Source: Mesorhizobium erdmanii USDA 3471 | GTDB taxonomy: Bacteria; Pseudomonadota; Alphaproteobacteria; Rhizobiales; Rhizobiaceae | Assembly (NCBI RefSeq): GCF_000472705.1 | Contig: NZ_AXAE01000011.1 | Span: forward strand, 1-64,000 | Direction of reading: 5' to 3' | Length of the DNA stretch: 64,000 bases | In this document: positions 34,826-46,917 of the stretch, piece by piece | Layout of the letters: every line of letters begins with the position of its first letter | Numbering within the stretch: position 1 is the first letter of the stretch | The notes under the pieces: model-generated | What the model was told of the DNA's origin: nothing | The model's input: the letters and a program-made list of their open reading frames with translations, nothing else | Databases searched by the model: none | Made by a program: the position numbers and the translations under genes

Positions 34826-35728
34826 ATGGCCCTACCCTCACTCAACGGCATGCGCGCTTTCGAGGCCGCCGCACGTCTCGGCAGCGTCAAGGATGCGGCC
34901 GAGGAATTGCATCTGACGCCCTCCGCCATCAGCCGCCACATCCGTGCGCTCGAAAGAAATCTCGGCCAGGATCTGTTCGAGCGCGGGTTTCGCCAGATAA
35001 CGCCGACCATCCGGGGCTCCTACTATGCGCGCAGCCTCTCCGAAGCGTTCGAAGCGATCTGGCGCGCCACCGACGATGTCAGCCTTGCCGATGGTCCGAG
35101 CCACGGCAGGACGCAACGCGTCCGGGTCCTGTGCGTCCCTGCCGTCCTGAACCTTTGGCTGGCGGACCGCTTGCCGAATTTCCGCCGGCTGCATCCGGCG
35201 GTGGAACTGGAGATCTCGACGTCAGGCAAGCGCGCCAACTTCTATTTGGCCATTGTCGACGAGTTCGTCTACAAGGCCGGCCCGGCTTTGACCCTGCTGA
35301 TCCCGCTGGTTCTGACGCCGGTCTGTGCACCCTCATTGCTCGATGGGCCCGTGCCGCTGCGATCGCCCGCCGATCTGGTCAACCATCATCTTATCCATGA
35401 GTGCGAGAGCATGAGATGGAAGAGGTGGCTGGAGCAGGAAGGCGTTTTGGACACGACACCGAAATCCAGCACGACGCTGGATGACTGCACGCTGATCATG
35501 CGCGAGGCGATCAATGGCGCGGGAATTGCGCTTGCCGACACGATGATGGCCCAGGATTTTCTTGAGCAAGGCAAACTTGTCGCGCCGTTTCAGGCCCGTC
35601 ATACCTATCCGGCCGGGATCTACCTGCATCAGCGCCGCAGCATCGGAAACAAGCCGGGCACCGGCCTGTTTCAAGACTGGCTGTTGTCGGAAGTCGAGGA
35701 CCACAAGCGGGTGATGGCTGTCGCCTAG
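34826..35728 (+). CDS. LysR-family transcriptional regulator, GcvA-like
   Basis: About 300 residues with an N-terminal winged helix (LNGMRAFEAAARLGSVKDAAEELHLTPSAISRHIRALE) and a LysR substrate-binding domain of the GcvA type. The start at 34826 (MALPSLNG) matches the family; an ATG at 34790 would add 12 residues, and neither has a strong ribosome-binding site. It is divergent from the aminopeptidase-peptide importer operon, so it most likely controls that operon. The effector is unknown, perhaps a peptide or amino acid. Confidence 0.88.
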   Translation: MALPSLNGMRAFEAAARLGSVKDAAEELHLTPSAISRHIRALERNLGQDLFERGFRQITPTIRGSYYARSLSEAFEAIWRATDDVSLADGPSHGRTQRVRVLCVPAVLNLWLADRLPNFRRLHPAVELEISTSGKRANFYLAIVDEFVYKAGPALTLLIPLVLTPVCAPSLLDGPVPLRSPADLVNHHLIHECESMRWKRWLEQEGVLDTTPKSSTTLDDCTLIMREAINGAGIALADTMMAQDFLEQGKLVAPFQARHTYPAGIYLHQRRSIGNKPGTGLFQDWLLSEVEDHKRVMAVA

Positions 35729-35919
35729 GTAGCTGCGATCCGAATCACCGCCCCGTTCAACAGTGACCCACCATCGCGGCCCCTCGATAATCGTGGTTCG
35801 CATTGAATATCTTTAAGGTCAAAGCCGGCAAATCAGTTGCTTGTCGGTTCCCCAGCGTCAGGCGTAACCTCCGCGGTCATCGCGTGGAGGCGCGTGGCAA
35901 TCAAGGGGAGGACATCGCA

Positions 35920-37377
35920 GTGACCATACAAGGCGCATCGCCTGACCTGTACAACGAGGATCTGGCTCCGGCCAAGGTTCGCAACTGGGGACCGTTCTCG
36001 ATCTTCAACGTCTGGACGTCGGACGTCCACAGCCTATGGGGCTATTATCTCGCCGCCAGCCTGTTTCTGTTCTGCGGCGGCTTCGTCAATTTCATCATCG
36101 CCATCGGCATCGGCTCGCTGATCATCTACGCGCTGATGAACATGGTCGGCTATGCCGGCGTGAAGACCGGCGTCCCCTACCCCGTGCTTGCCCGCGCTTC
36201 CTTCGGCATCTGGGGCGCCAACATACCGGCACTCGTGCGCGCCATCGTCGCCTGCTTCTGGTACGGGGCGCAGACGGCCGCCGCATCGGGCGCCATCGTG
36301 GCATTGTTGACTCGCCTGCAATGGTTCGACGAATTCAACAAGACATCACATCTTCTCGGCCATTCCACCCTCGAAGTGATCTGCTTCGTCATCATCTGGG
36401 CGCTGCAGTTGCTGATCATCCAGAAAGGCATGGAAACGGTGCGCCGCTTCCAGGATTGGGCCGGACCGGCAGTCTGGGTGATGATGCTGCTCCTGGCCAT
36501 CTATCTCTGTGTCAAATCGGGGAGCTTCGCTTTCACCAGCGACATTCCGATGGACGTGCTGCGCGAAAAGACCGCCGATGCCGGCATTCCCGGCGATCCA
36601 GGGTCGTGGACAGCACTCTTCGGGGTCGCGGCGATCTGGGTGACCTACTTCTCGGCGCTCTATCTCAACTTCTGCGACTTCGCCCGCTACGCGCCGGACA
36701 AGGCCGCATTGCGCAAAGGCAACATCTGGGGCTTGCCGATCAACCTGATCCTGTTCTCGCTGGTTGCCGGCGTCACCACCATCGCTGCCTATGACGTCTA
36801 CCATGAGGTGCTGCTGCACCCCGACCAGATCTCGGCCAAATTCGACAGCTGGTTCCTGGCGGCGCTCGCTGCCCTGACCTTCGCTGTGGCGACGCTCGGC
36901 ATCAACGTCGTCGCCAACTTCGTCTCGCCGGCCTTCGACTTCTCCAACGTCTTCCCACGCCAGATCGACTTCAAGAAGGGCGGCTACATCGCCGCGGTGA
37001 TCGCGCTGGTGCTCTATCCCTTCGCGCCCTGGGAAGGCAGTGCGGCGCATTTCGTCGGCATCATCGGCGCGACGATGGGACCGATCTTCGGCGTCATGAT
37101 GGTCGACTACTATCTCATCCGCAAAGGCGAGGTCGACGTCGAGGCGCTTTATCGCGAGGACGGCGAGTTCCGCTTCCAGGGCGGCTGGCATGTCAACGCC
37201 TTCATCGCCGCCGGCATCGGCGCCGTGTTCTCGTCTATCCTGCCGAACTTCACCAACTGGCTGCCGTCCTGGTGGGGCGTCTACGGCTGGTTCTTCGGCG
37301 TCGCCATTGCCGGCGTCATCTACTACGTGCTGCGCACCGCGGCGGTGGGTGCCAGCGCGAAGACGGCAAAGGCGTGA
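35920..37377 (+). CDS. NCS1-family nucleobase/allantoin-type permease
   Basis: A 485-residue membrane transporter with about twelve helices. The start is taken as GTG at 35920 because GGGGAGG lies eight bases upstream; an upstream ATG (35803) would add 39 residues without family similarity. The sequence WGPFSIFNVWTSDVHSLWGYY and GVPYPVLARASFGIWGANIPALVRAIVACFWYGAQT are NCS1 signatures (cytosine, uracil, allantoin, hydantoin carriers). No catabolic gene adjoins it, so the substrate cannot be assigned. A terminator follows. Confidence 0.87.
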   Translation: MTIQGASPDLYNEDLAPAKVRNWGPFSIFNVWTSDVHSLWGYYLAASLFLFCGGFVNFIIAIGIGSLIIYALMNMVGYAGVKTGVPYPVLARASFGIWGANIPALVRAIVACFWYGAQTAAASGAIVALLTRLQWFDEFNKTSHLLGHSTLEVICFVIIWALQLLIIQKGMETVRRFQDWAGPAVWVMMLLLAIYLCVKSGSFAFTSDIPMDVLREKTADAGIPGDPGSWTALFGVAAIWVTYFSALYLNFCDFARYAPDKAALRKGNIWGLPINLILFSLVAGVTTIAAYDVYHEVLLHPDQISAKFDSWFLAALAALTFAVATLGINVVANFVSPAFDFSNVFPRQIDFKKGGYIAAVIALVLYPFAPWEGSAAHFVGIIGATMGPIFGVMMVDYYLIRKGEVDVEALYREDGEFRFQGGWHVNAFIAAGIGAVFSSILPNFTNWLPSWWGVYGWFFGVAIAGVIYYVLRTAAVGASAKTAKA

Positions 37378-37382
37378 AATGA

Positions 37383-37412
37383 GGGAGTAGGGAATAGCAC
37401 CTCCCTACTCCC
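37383..37412. terminator. Intrinsic terminator shared by converging genes
   Basis: GGGAGTAGGGA, an eight-base loop and TCCCTACTCCC form a perfect 11-bp stem. It lies between the NCS1 permease stop and the end of the converging DUF1697 gene, so it can serve either direction. Confidence 0.7.
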
Positions 37413-37951
37413 TACTTTCCGACCATCTCCGCCAGCTTGCGAACCGTGTTCCAGTTGCGCGAGGTGCCGATGCCGAGGCGCTTGTGGTTCATTGCCGCGA
37501 GCAGCCGTGATGTTGGCCTCTCGCGAGAAAAGAACACCCAGATGTCGCCGTCGACCCAAAGTATTTTCTCGTCCTCGGCGGCACGCGCCTGGAGTGCCGC
37601 AACGGCGACCGCCGGTGCGCGCTCCCGCATCACCCGCACCGCGACCTGATCGCCGGCTTCGGCGGATTCAGTGGAAAACGGATTGGCGGCGGCGAGCTTC
37701 AGCCAGCCTCCAGCGTCACGCACGATGATGTCGACATGGCGGCCAAAGGTCTTTTCAAAGGCCGTCTCCAGCCGTTGCTCCAGACTGGAAATCCTGGCTG
37801 CTCGTGCCTCGAACACGAGATTGCCCGTGGCCACCAGCGTGCGGGGATTCTTGAAGCCCAGCTCGTAGGCCATGGCCTTGAGGTCGGACATGACCAGACG
37901 CCGACCGTCGCCCAACCCGATGCTGTAGAGCAGCGCGACGTAGGTTTGCAT
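37412..37951 (-). CDS. DUF1697 domain protein
   Basis: A 179-residue protein with the DUF1697 layout: N-terminal YVALLYSIGLG, SDLKAMAYELGFKNPRTLVATGNLVFEA and C-terminal RNWNTVRKLAEMVGK. The usual family start YVALLRGINVGG is altered here (SIGLGDGRR). The family is widespread, cytoplasmic and uncharacterised. It lies 21 bp downstream of pyrG and may be co-transcribed. Confidence 0.85.
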   Translation of the reverse strand: MQTYVALLYSIGLGDGRRLVMSDLKAMAYELGFKNPRTLVATGNLVFEARAARISSLEQRLETAFEKTFGRHVDIIVRDAGGWLKLAAANPFSTESAEAGDQVAVRVMRERAPAVAVAALQARAAEDEKILWVDGDIWVFFSRERPTSRLLAAMNHKRLGIGTSRNWNTVRKLAEMVGK

Positions 37952-37972
37952 GGCGGCGCGGCCGGTATCGGC

Positions 37973-39613
<1,641 letters not shown>

Positions 39614-39713
39614 TTAACGCGGCCGGATTGATTCCGCCAGAGAAAAAACCGCCGCGAAGGCTTTTTCCCAAGATGGCGCTCGGACCGAGATCCTGAAAGT
39701 GGATTCCGGTTTC

Positions 39714-39736
39714 GGACAAATGTTTTCCGTTTGTCC
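39714..39736. repeat. Hairpin upstream of pyrG
   Basis: GGACAAA-N9-TTTGTCC forms a 7-bp stem about 110 bp upstream of the pyrG start. It sits inside a stretch (GATTCCGGTTTCGGA) that resembles dispersed intergenic repeats of Mesorhizobium genomes (from memory, not checked). Confidence 0.4.
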
Positions 39737-39780
39737 TGGGATCACGACCGAACAGGCCTGGTCGTGGGCAAGGCAAAACA

Positions 39781-39805
39781 AAAGGGCCGGCTGAGCCGGC
39801 CCTTT
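39781..39805 (-). terminator. Terminator of the L,D-transpeptidase gene
   Basis: AAAGGGCCGGCT-G-AGCCGGCCCTTT is a long perfect palindrome with A- and T-tracts on both sides, 19 bp after the transpeptidase stop. In the minus direction it is followed by TTGTTTTG. Confidence 0.8.
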
Positions 39806-39824
39806 CGGCATGTTGATGAAAACG

Positions 39825-40952
39825 TCAGATGATGACGACTTTGGTACCGACCCTGACGCGGCTGTAGAGGTCCATGACGTGCTCGTTGATCATGCGGAAG
39901 CAGCCATTGGAGGCGCTGGTTCCGATCGACTGCGGCGCGATGGTGCCGTGGATACGCAGATGCGTGTCCTTCTTGCCGTCATAAAGGTAGATGGCGCGGG
40001 CGCCGAGCGGATTCTGGCCACCACCGTTCATGCCGTCCTTGAACCGGCCGTAGTGATTGGGCTCGCGCTTCTGCATGTCCAGTGTCGGGATCCAGCGTGG
40101 CCATTCCTGCTTGTCGCCGACCGCGACCGTGCCCTTGAACTGCAGGCCCTCGCGGCCGACAGCGATGGCGTAGCGCCGAGCCGTCGTCGAGGATTCGACG
40201 AGATAGAGCCGGCGAGCGCTGGTGTCGATGACGATGGTGCCAGCATCGTAGCCAGTGAATTCCACGTCCTGCGGCACGAATTCGGGCTTCACCTTGAAGG
40301 GCTTCTTGGAGTCCTTCTTGGCGAGCGCGGCGTCGAGCGCGCGTGTCTCGGGCAGATATGAGATGGACGAGGAGGAAGACGTACCGCCGAAGAGGCCGGC
40401 GAACAGGCCGCCGCTCGACTGCTTCTGACCGATGACTTCGCTGCGCAACTCACCGTCATTGCCCGTCGCCGCGACGTTCATCGCCTCGGGCGTAATCGGC
40501 TCTGCCGACTGGATCGGCTCTATCGGCGCCACCGGTTCGATCACCTTGGTGGTCTTCTTGGCCGGCTTGGCCTCGGCCACTTCGGTTGCCGGAGCAGTCT
40601 TGCCCTTCGCGGCCAGGAAGGCCTGCCGGTCCGCCTCGGCCCTCGCCTTGGCTGCTTCGCGCATGGCCAGCTTCCTGGCTTCAAGCGCCTTGGCCTTGGC
40701 GTCCTCCTTGTCGGCAACGATCTTGGCTTCGATCTTCTTGATCTGGGCGAGATCGTCCGGTGTCGGGTTTTTCTTCTTCTTGAGAAGCTTCAACTGCGTT
40801 GCGTCGCTTTTGACGGCGACTCTGATGGCGTCGGTTCTTTCAAGCGATACCGACTGCTGTGCGGCCATGTTTACCGGCATGCCGGCGAAGGCCGGGGAGC
40901 TCAGGCCGACCACGGCGCAAAGTCCCAGGAAAATGAAGCTGCGAAGCTGCAT
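39825..40952 (-). CDS. L,D-transpeptidase (YkuD domain) with basic N-terminal linker
   Basis: A 375-residue exported protein. The start at 40952 gives a signal peptide (MQLRSFIFLGLCAVVGLSSP, cleaved after AFA); the longer frame upstream has none. A charged, lysine- and alanine-rich linker (about residues 50-150, coiled-coil-like) and a proline-rich stretch precede the YkuD domain (about 240-375). The active site HGTIAPQSIGTSASNGCFRM has the catalytic histidine and cysteine. It would form 3-3 peptidoglycan crosslinks or attach proteins to peptidoglycan in the periplasm. Confidence 0.92.
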   Translation of the reverse strand: MQLRSFIFLGLCAVVGLSSPAFAGMPVNMAAQQSVSLERTDAIRVAVKSDATQLKLLKKKKNPTPDDLAQIKKIEAKIVADKEDAKAKALEARKLAMREAAKARAEADRQAFLAAKGKTAPATEVAEAKPAKKTTKVIEPVAPIEPIQSAEPITPEAMNVAATGNDGELRSEVIGQKQSSGGLFAGLFGGTSSSSSISYLPETRALDAALAKKDSKKPFKVKPEFVPQDVEFTGYDAGTIVIDTSARRLYLVESSTTARRYAIAVGREGLQFKGTVAVGDKQEWPRWIPTLDMQKREPNHYGRFKDGMNGGGQNPLGARAIYLYDGKKDTHLRIHGTIAPQSIGTSASNGCFRMINEHVMDLYSRVRVGTKVVII

Positions 40953-41164
40953 GGCGAAGATCCGATCGTTCAATGCTTGTTGCCCACGGCGTCGCCCGGC
41001 GTCCCCCAAGGACACCGAAGTTGCCGCGTGCAATCTATAGTCGAATAAGGGCGTATGCCTCAAGCGGGGGGCTGCAACAGCCCCCGTCGAATCTTCGTGA
41101 ACGCGCAGCATTTGCCGCGACTGTGTTCAAACGATCACAGGTCGCGGGTTGGACCAGGTGCGGC

Positions 41165-41635
41165 TTACTTGTTCGGGACCTGCGGTGCCGCCGGCGCGGT
41201 GTTGGTGGTGCCGTTGCTTGCCGGGGGCGTCGTGCCGGCGGCAGGCGCGGTGGCCGGAGCCGCGGGCGTCGTTGCGGCGTCGTTGCCGGACGGCGGCGTC
41301 GGCTTGGTGCTGCCGGCGGGTGCCGGGGTCGTCGTGCCCGGCAGCTGGTTGAGCACGCCTTTGCCGGCGCCATCCGACGTCGCCGGAACGCGGTCGAGAA
41401 TGTCGATCGGCTTCTCGCCATAGCGGGCAATGATTGACAAGGTCAGCGACGTCACGAAGAAGGCCGCCGCCAAGATCGCCGTCGCCCGGGTCAAAGCGTT
41501 GGCTGCGCCACGCGCCGTCATGAAGCCCGATCCGCCACCAATGCCAAGGCCGCCGCCTTCGGAGCGTTGCAGCAGCACCACGCCGACAAGGGCGAGCACG
41601 ACCATGAGATGGATGACGATCAGTACGGTTTGCAT
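41165..41635 (-). CDS. secG: Preprotein translocase subunit SecG
   Basis: A 156-residue SecG. The N-terminal half has the two membrane helices (about 3-22 and 53-72) and the conserved LLQRSEGGGLGIGGGSGFMTARGAANALTRAT. The C-terminal half (about 85-156) is an unstructured tail of alanine, proline and threonine, making the protein longer than the 110-residue E. coli SecG. It joins SecYE in the Sec channel. The gene is followed at a distance by the transpeptidase gene and preceded by tpiA on the same strand. Confidence 0.95.
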   Translation of the reverse strand: MQTVLIVIHLMVVLALVGVVLLQRSEGGGLGIGGGSGFMTARGAANALTRATAILAAAFFVTSLTLSIIARYGEKPIDILDRVPATSDGAGKGVLNQLPGTTTPAPAGSTKPTPPSGNDAATTPAAPATAPAAGTTPPASNGTTNTAPAAPQVPNK

Positions 41636-41802
41636 AGTTTATCCTGGCAAGGCCTTGCCCGGCCGTGGACACGACCGGTGAATTGGAGGCGGCTCAATAC
41701 AATGCTTTCACGGCATTTCCAAGCCCGTGGCCGGAATATGGGAAGCAACGCGCCCTTTGCAACGACTTTGGACGGGACGAGCCCCGCCCATCGTCGTGTA
41801 TC

Positions 41803-42573
41803 TCAGCCTGAAATGCTGCGATAGGCTTCGGCGATACCGAGGAAATCGGCCGCTTTCAGGCTGGCGCCGCCGACCAACGCGCCATCGACATTCCGCACAC
41901 CCAGCAGTTCCACCGCATTGGACGGCTTGACCGAGCCGCCGTAGAGAATGCGCATCTTGGCGGCTGCCGCACCAAGCTTCTCCGCAAGCTTTTCACGGAT
42001 ATGCGCATGCGCTTCGGCCACGTCGGCCGCGGTCGGCGTCAACCCGGTGCCGATAGCCCATACCGGCTCATAGGCAATGACGGTGTTGGACGGCGTGGCA
42101 CTTGGCGGCACCGACCCGTCGACCTGGCGCGCCAGCACGTCGAGCGTGGCGCCCGCCTCGCGCTGCTGCTGCGTTTCGCCTATGCAGACGATGGCTACAA
42201 GCCCGGCGCGCCATGCGGCGGCGGCCTTGGCCTGGACCGTCGCATCGTCCTCGCCACGCTGTTCGCGGCATTCGGAATGGCCGACAATGACATGGCTCGC
42301 GCCCGCGTCCTTCAGCATCTCGGCCGAGATGCAGCCGGTGTAGGCGCCAGTTTCCTTGGTGTGGCAGTCCTCGCCGCCGGCATGGACGGGCGTGCGCGAC
42401 AGAATCTCCGCGGCGTGCGAAAGCAGCGTCGCGGGAACGCAGACCAGTGCTTCGGTCTCCGCGTCGAGCCCGCTCATGAACCCGTTGCCGATCATCCTGA
42501 GTTCGTTCAGCGAGGCGCTGGTGCCGTTCATTTTCCAGTTGCCGGCGACAAGCGGGCGAATTCCAGGCGTCAT
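41803..42573 (-). CDS. tpiA: Triosephosphate isomerase
   Basis: A 256-residue TIM barrel with all catalytic residues: K14 in AGNWKMNG, H99 in VGHSE and E169 in [11 protein letters not shown], plus the phosphate-binding [10 protein letters not shown]. It interconverts dihydroxyacetone phosphate and glyceraldehyde 3-phosphate. It is divergent from ppiD, with about 140 bp between starts. Confidence 0.97.
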   Translation of the reverse strand: MTPGIRPLVAGNWKMNGTSASLNELRMIGNGFMSGLDAETEALVCVPATLLSHAAEILSRTPVHAGGEDCHTKETGAYTGCISAEMLKDAGASHVIVGHSECREQRGEDDATVQAKAAAAWRAGLVAIVCIGETQQQREAGATLDVLARQVDGSVPPSATPSNTVIAYEPVWAIGTGLTPTAADVAEAHAHIREKLAEKLGAAAAKMRILYGGSVKPSNAVELLGVRNVDGALVGGASLKAADFLGIAEAYRSISG

Positions 42574-42716
42574 GGTCTGCTTCTCCGGGCAATATCAAGC
42601 TGTGGCCCTCACTACCAAAATCAGGCCACAAAGCAATCGACAGTGGACCGGAAGGGCGCTATTGCGCTTGTTTCAAACTCGGCGCATGCGAAAATGCGCA
42701 TAAATCGGAAGTAACG

Positions 42717-44609
42717 ATGCTTGGTGTATTGAGAAGCGCGGCGGGTACCTGGGTCGCGAAGACATTGCTTTCGCTACTGGTGGTCAGTTTTGCCGCCTGG
42801 GGCATCTCCGGACGGCTGATGGGCGGCTTTGCCGGCCATGATTCGGTGATAACGGCGGGTGGCACCAAAGTATCGATCAACGAATACCGCCTCGCCTATG
42901 ATCGCCAGCTCGCCGTCATGTCGCAGCAGTTCGGCCAGCGTCTTACCCATGAACAGGCGAAGGCGCTCGGCATCGACAACACGGTGCTGTCGCAACTCGT
43001 TTCCGGTGCCGTTCTCGACGAACAGGCGCGCAAGCTGGGGCTGGGGTTCTCCAAGGACAAGCTCGCGGAACTGACGCGGGAGGAACCCGCTTTCCGGGGG
43101 CCGGACGGCCAGTTCGACCGCAGGGTCTTCGAGGGACGGCTTCGCGATCTCGGCATGCGGCCCGAGGACTATTTGAAGAACAAGGCCCAGGTCGCGGTGC
43201 GCCAGCAGATCGTCGAGGCGGTTTCGGACGGCCTCAAGGCGCCGGATACATTCTTCAAGGCGGTGGCGCTCTACCGCGGCGAAGACCGCACCGTCGACTA
43301 TCTGACGCTGCCGAAGACGCTCGTCGAACCGATCGAGGCGCCGAGCGACAGCGTGCTTCAGGCCTATTTCGAGGCCAACAAGAAAACCTACGCGGCACCT
43401 GAATACCGCAAATTCTCTTATGTCCGCCTCGAGCCGGTGGACATCGCGGATCCGACCGCCGTCACCGACCAACAGGTCAGCGACGACTACAACAAGAACA
43501 AGGCGCGCTACACCACGCCCGAAATGCGCACGATCGAGCAGCTTGTGTTCAAGACCCCGGATGCGGCCAAGGCGGCGCTCGATTCGCTCAAGGCCGGCGC
43601 CACTTTCGAAAAGCTGGTGACCGCCGAAGGCAAGACCCCGGCTGACACGCTGCTTGGCACCCTCGCCAAGGACAAGATCGCCGACAAGGCGGTTGCCGAT
43701 GCTGCCTTCGCGCTGAGCGCCAATGAAGTCAGCCAGGTCGTTCAGGGTGCCTTCGGTCCGGTGTTGCTGCGCGTCACCGAGATCAAGCCCGAAGTGGTGA
43801 AGCCGCTCGCCGAAGTGTCCGGCCAGATTCGCAAGGATCTGGCTCTTGGCGAGGCAAGCCGCATCCTTTTGGATGTGCATGACAGTTACGAAGACACCCG
43901 CGCTTCCGGAAGTTCGCTGGCCGACACGGCCGCCAAGCTGAAGCTGAAGGACATCACCATCGAAGCCGTCGACCGCAGTGGCCTCAGGCCGGACGGCTCC
44001 ATCGTCAAGGACCTGCCGGAATCGCCGCAGCTGATCAAGGCGGTCTTTGAAGCGGAACCCAACACCGAAAACGAAGCGCTGACCACGGCCGACAACGGCT
44101 TCGTCTTCTATGAGGTTGCTTCGGTCACGCCGGCTCGCGACCGGACACTGGACGAGGTTCGCCAGAAGGTTGTTGCCGACTGGACGGCGGCGGAGACCAC
44201 CAAGCGCCTTGCCGCCAAGGCGGGAGACCTTGAAAAGCGGCTCAAGGCCGGCACCACGCTCGACGTCATCGCCGGCGAGCTCAAGTTGGAAAAACAGACC
44301 AAGCGCGGCCTGAAGCGCGAAGCCGACGACGCCGATTTCGGCAAGGAAGGTGCTGCCGTGATGTTCGGCGTCGGCGAAGGCGGCACCGGCTTGATCCCCT
44401 CGCCCACCGGCGACGGACAGATCCTGTTCAAGGTCGCCGAAGTGTTCGAGCCTGCCGGGGCCGATGCCAGTTCGGTGCCGGAGGACGCACAGAAGTCCTT
44501 CACCTCCGGCATGTCGGACGATCTGCTCGACGAGTTGGTGGCGCAGTTGCAGACGCAATACGACGTCCGCATCGACCAGGCCGCCGTAGCCCAAGCCTCG
44601 ACAAGATGA
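42717..44609 (+). CDS. PpiD/SurA-type periplasmic peptidyl-prolyl isomerase
   Basis: A 630-residue membrane-anchored chaperone with one N-terminal helix (about residues 14-33, [19 protein letters not shown]), a SurA_N-like region (about 50-160) and a weak parvulin-like rotamase segment (about 240-370, [11 protein letters not shown] ... [18 protein letters not shown]). It helps fold exported proteins at the periplasmic face of the inner membrane. Its last 4 bp overlap trpD (ATGA), so it heads a plus-strand run with trpD, trpC, moaC and moeA. Confidence 0.9.
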   Translation: MLGVLRSAAGTWVAKTLLSLLVVSFAAWGISGRLMGGFAGHDSVITAGGTKVSINEYRLAYDRQLAVMSQQFGQRLTHEQAKALGIDNTVLSQLVSGAVLDEQARKLGLGFSKDKLAELTREEPAFRGPDGQFDRRVFEGRLRDLGMRPEDYLKNKAQVAVRQQIVEAVSDGLKAPDTFFKAVALYRGEDRTVDYLTLPKTLVEPIEAPSDSVLQAYFEANKKTYAAPEYRKFSYVRLEPVDIADPTAVTDQQVSDDYNKNKARYTTPEMRTIEQLVFKTPDAAKAALDSLKAGATFEKLVTAEGKTPADTLLGTLAKDKIADKAVADAAFALSANEVSQVVQGAFGPVLLRVTEIKPEVVKPLAEVSGQIRKDLALGEASRILLDVHDSYEDTRASGSSLADTAAKLKLKDITIEAVDRSGLRPDGSIVKDLPESPQLIKAVFEAEPNTENEALTTADNGFVFYEVASVTPARDRTLDEVRQKVVADWTAAETTKRLAAKAGDLEKRLKAGTTLDVIAGELKLEKQTKRGLKREADDADFGKEGAAVMFGVGEGGTGLIPSPTGDGQILFKVAEVFEPAGADASSVPEDAQKSFTSGMSDDLLDELVAQLQTQYDVRIDQAAVAQASTR

Positions 44610-45616
44610 GCGCGTTGAAAACCCATATCGCCAAGGTCGCGGCCGGCACCCCGCTTTCCTTCGAGGAAGCGCGCGAGGCCTTCGACATCATCATGTCGGG
44701 CGACGCGACCCCCGGGCAGATCGGCGGCTTCCTGATGGCGCTACGCGTGCGCGGCGAGACGGTGAGCGAGATTTCGGGCGCCGTCGCCACGATGCGCGCC
44801 AAGATGCTGCGCGTCGAGGCGCCAGCCGGTGCCATCGATATCGTCGGCACGGGCGGGGACAACTCCCACAGTGTCAACATTTCGACCGGTTCGGCATTCG
44901 TCATCGCCGCCGCCGGGGTGCCGGTCGCCAAGCACGGCAATCGCGGCCTGTCCTCGCTGACCGGCGCGGCTGACGTGCTGATCGCGCTTGGGGTCAAGAT
45001 AGACATTGCGCCGGAGACGATTGGCCGCTGCATCCATGAAGCCGGCGTCGGCTTCATGTTCGCGCCCGCGCACCATCCGGCGATGAAACATGTCGGACCG
45101 ACCCGTGTCGAACTCGGCACCCGCACCATCTTCAACCTGCTTGGCCCCCTCTCCAATCCGGCCGGCGTCACCAGACAGATGGTCGGCGTGTTCCTGCCGG
45201 AATGGATCGTGCCGGTGGCAGAGACATTGAAGGCACTGGGCACCGAGCATGCCTGGGTCGTTCATGGCGACGGCTATGACGAAATCACCACCACCGGCGA
45301 GACGCAGGTGGCGGAACTGATCGGCGGTGAGATCCGCAGCTTCACGCTGACTCCGGAAGAGGTTGGATTGAAGCGCCACACCAAGGACGAGCTGCGCGGT
45401 GGCGACGCCGCCTACAACGCCAAGGCATTGCGCGATATGCTGGGCGGCGCGGCCGGCGCCTATCGCGACACCGTGCTGATGAATGCCGGCGCCGGGCTGG
45501 TGATCGCGGGCAAGGCAACGACGCTTGGCGACGGCATCGCGCTTGCCGCGCAAGCCATCGACAGCGGCCGGTCGCTGCAGGTGCTCGATCGTCTGGTCGA
45601 AATCTCGAACGGGTGA
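44606..45616 (+). CDS. trpD: Anthranilate phosphoribosyltransferase
   Basis: A 336-residue enzyme of tryptophan synthesis that joins anthranilate to PRPP. The PRPP-binding motif [14 protein letters not shown], the KHGNRGLSS segment and [31 protein letters not shown] are typical. It overlaps ppiD by 4 bp and precedes trpC by 3 bp. The presence of the catabolic anthranilate route only a few kilobases away is notable. Confidence 0.97.
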   Translation: MSALKTHIAKVAAGTPLSFEEAREAFDIIMSGDATPGQIGGFLMALRVRGETVSEISGAVATMRAKMLRVEAPAGAIDIVGTGGDNSHSVNISTGSAFVIAAAGVPVAKHGNRGLSSLTGAADVLIALGVKIDIAPETIGRCIHEAGVGFMFAPAHHPAMKHVGPTRVELGTRTIFNLLGPLSNPAGVTRQMVGVFLPEWIVPVAETLKALGTEHAWVVHGDGYDEITTTGETQVAELIGGEIRSFTLTPEEVGLKRHTKDELRGGDAAYNAKALRDMLGGAAGAYRDTVLMNAGAGLVIAGKATTLGDGIALAAQAIDSGRSLQVLDRLVEISNG

Positions 45617-45619
45617 ACC

Positions 45620-46432
45620 GTGTCTGACATTCTGCGCAAGATCGAGGCCTACAAGCGCGATGAGATCGCGGCGGCCAAGGCACGCGTGCCGCTGGCCGAG
45701 ATCAAGGCGCGCGCGAAAGATGCCGACGCGCCACGCGGCTTTCTCGCCGCGCTCGAGGCAAAACACAGGTCGGGCAGCTTCGCCCTGATCGCCGAAATCA
45801 AGAAGGCGAGCCCCTCCAAGGGGCTGATCCGTGCCGATTTCGATCCGCCGGTACTGGCGCGGGCCTATGAAGAGGGTGGCGCCGCGTGTCTTTCGGTGTT
45901 GACCGATGCACCGTCCTTCCAGGGCGCGCCGGAATTTCTCACCAAAGCAAGGGCGGCCGTCGCCCTGCCCGCGCTGCGCAAGGACTTCCTGTTCGATCCC
46001 TATCAGGTCCATGAGGCGCGCGCCTGGGGCGCCGATGCCATCCTGATCATCATGGCCAGCGTCGACGATGCCTTGGCGAGCGAATTGGAAGCAACCGCAT
46101 TCGAACTCGGCATGGACGCTCTGATCGAGGTGCATGACGAGGCCGAGACCGAGCGCGCGCTAAAACTTTCGTCGCGGCTGATCGGCATAAACAACCGCAA
46201 TCTCAGGACGTTCGAAACCAGCCTTGAAACCTCCGAGCGGCTGGCGCCGATGGTGCCGGGCGGCCACCTGCTGGTCAGCGAGAGCGGCATTTTCACCCAC
46301 GATGATTGCCTGAGGATGCGCAAGACCGGCATCGGCACATTCCTGGTCGGCGAGAGCCTGATGCGGCAACACGATGTCGCCGCGGCCACGCGCCTGCTCT
46401 TGACGGGCAAGGTATCGGCCAAGGCTCTCTGA
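45620..46432 (+). CDS. trpC: Indole-3-glycerol phosphate synthase
   Basis: A 270-residue TIM-barrel enzyme starting at GTG, three bases after the trpD stop. Motifs [28 protein letters not shown] and the phosphate-binding [13 protein letters not shown] are all present. It decarboxylates and cyclises the Trp intermediate to indole glycerol phosphate. The gene ends two bases before moaC. Confidence 0.97.
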   Translation: MSDILRKIEAYKRDEIAAAKARVPLAEIKARAKDADAPRGFLAALEAKHRSGSFALIAEIKKASPSKGLIRADFDPPVLARAYEEGGAACLSVLTDAPSFQGAPEFLTKARAAVALPALRKDFLFDPYQVHEARAWGADAILIIMASVDDALASELEATAFELGMDALIEVHDEAETERALKLSSRLIGINNRNLRTFETSLETSERLAPMVPGGHLLVSESGIFTHDDCLRMRKTGIGTFLVGESLMRQHDVAAATRLLLTGKVSAKAL

Positions 46433-46434
46433 CG

Positions 46435-46917
46435 ATGACATCAGCCCTCACCCATCTCGGCGCGCAGGGCGAGGCCAACATGGTCGATGTCGGCGACAAG
46501 CAAGAGACGACACGAACCGCGATCGCCGAGGGTTTTGTTTCGATGCAACCCGAAACGCTGAACACCATCCTCGCCGGCAACGCCAGGAAGGGCGACGTGC
46601 TCGGCACCGCGCGCATCGCCGGCATCATGGCGGCGAAGAAGACGCATGAGCTGATCCCGCTCTGCCATCCGCTCCTCCTCACCAAGGTTTCCGTCGACAT
46701 CGAGCCCGACCATGCGCTGCCGGGCCTGAAAGTCACCGCGCTGGCGCGTGTCACCGGCAAGACGGGCGTCGAGATGGAAGCGCTGACCGCGGCATCCGTG
46801 GCCTGCCTGACCATTTACGACATGGCCAAGGCGGTAGACCGCGCCATGGTCATTTCCGGTGTTCGCCTGGTGGAAAAGACCGGCGGCAAGTCCGGCGACT
46901 ACAAGGCTGGCGCCTGA
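46435..46917 (+). CDS. moaC: Cyclic pyranopterin monophosphate synthase
   Basis: A 160-residue MoaC with the motifs [15 protein letters not shown] and [14 protein letters not shown], including the catalytic aspartate and lysine region. It performs the second step of molybdopterin synthesis. It is packed between trpC and moeA (TGATG overlap with moeA). Confidence 0.96.
   Translation: MTSALTHLGAQGEANMVDVGDKQETTRTAIAEGFVSMQPETLNTILAGNARKGDVLGTARIAGIMAAKKTHELIPLCHPLLLTKVSVDIEPDHALPGLKVTALARVTGKTGVEMEALTAASVACLTIYDMAKAVDRAMVISGVRLVEKTGGKSGDYKAGA

Noticed and set aside
42774..44594. 606-codon minus-strand open frame
   Set aside because: Antisense to the PpiD-like gene; no recognisable features.
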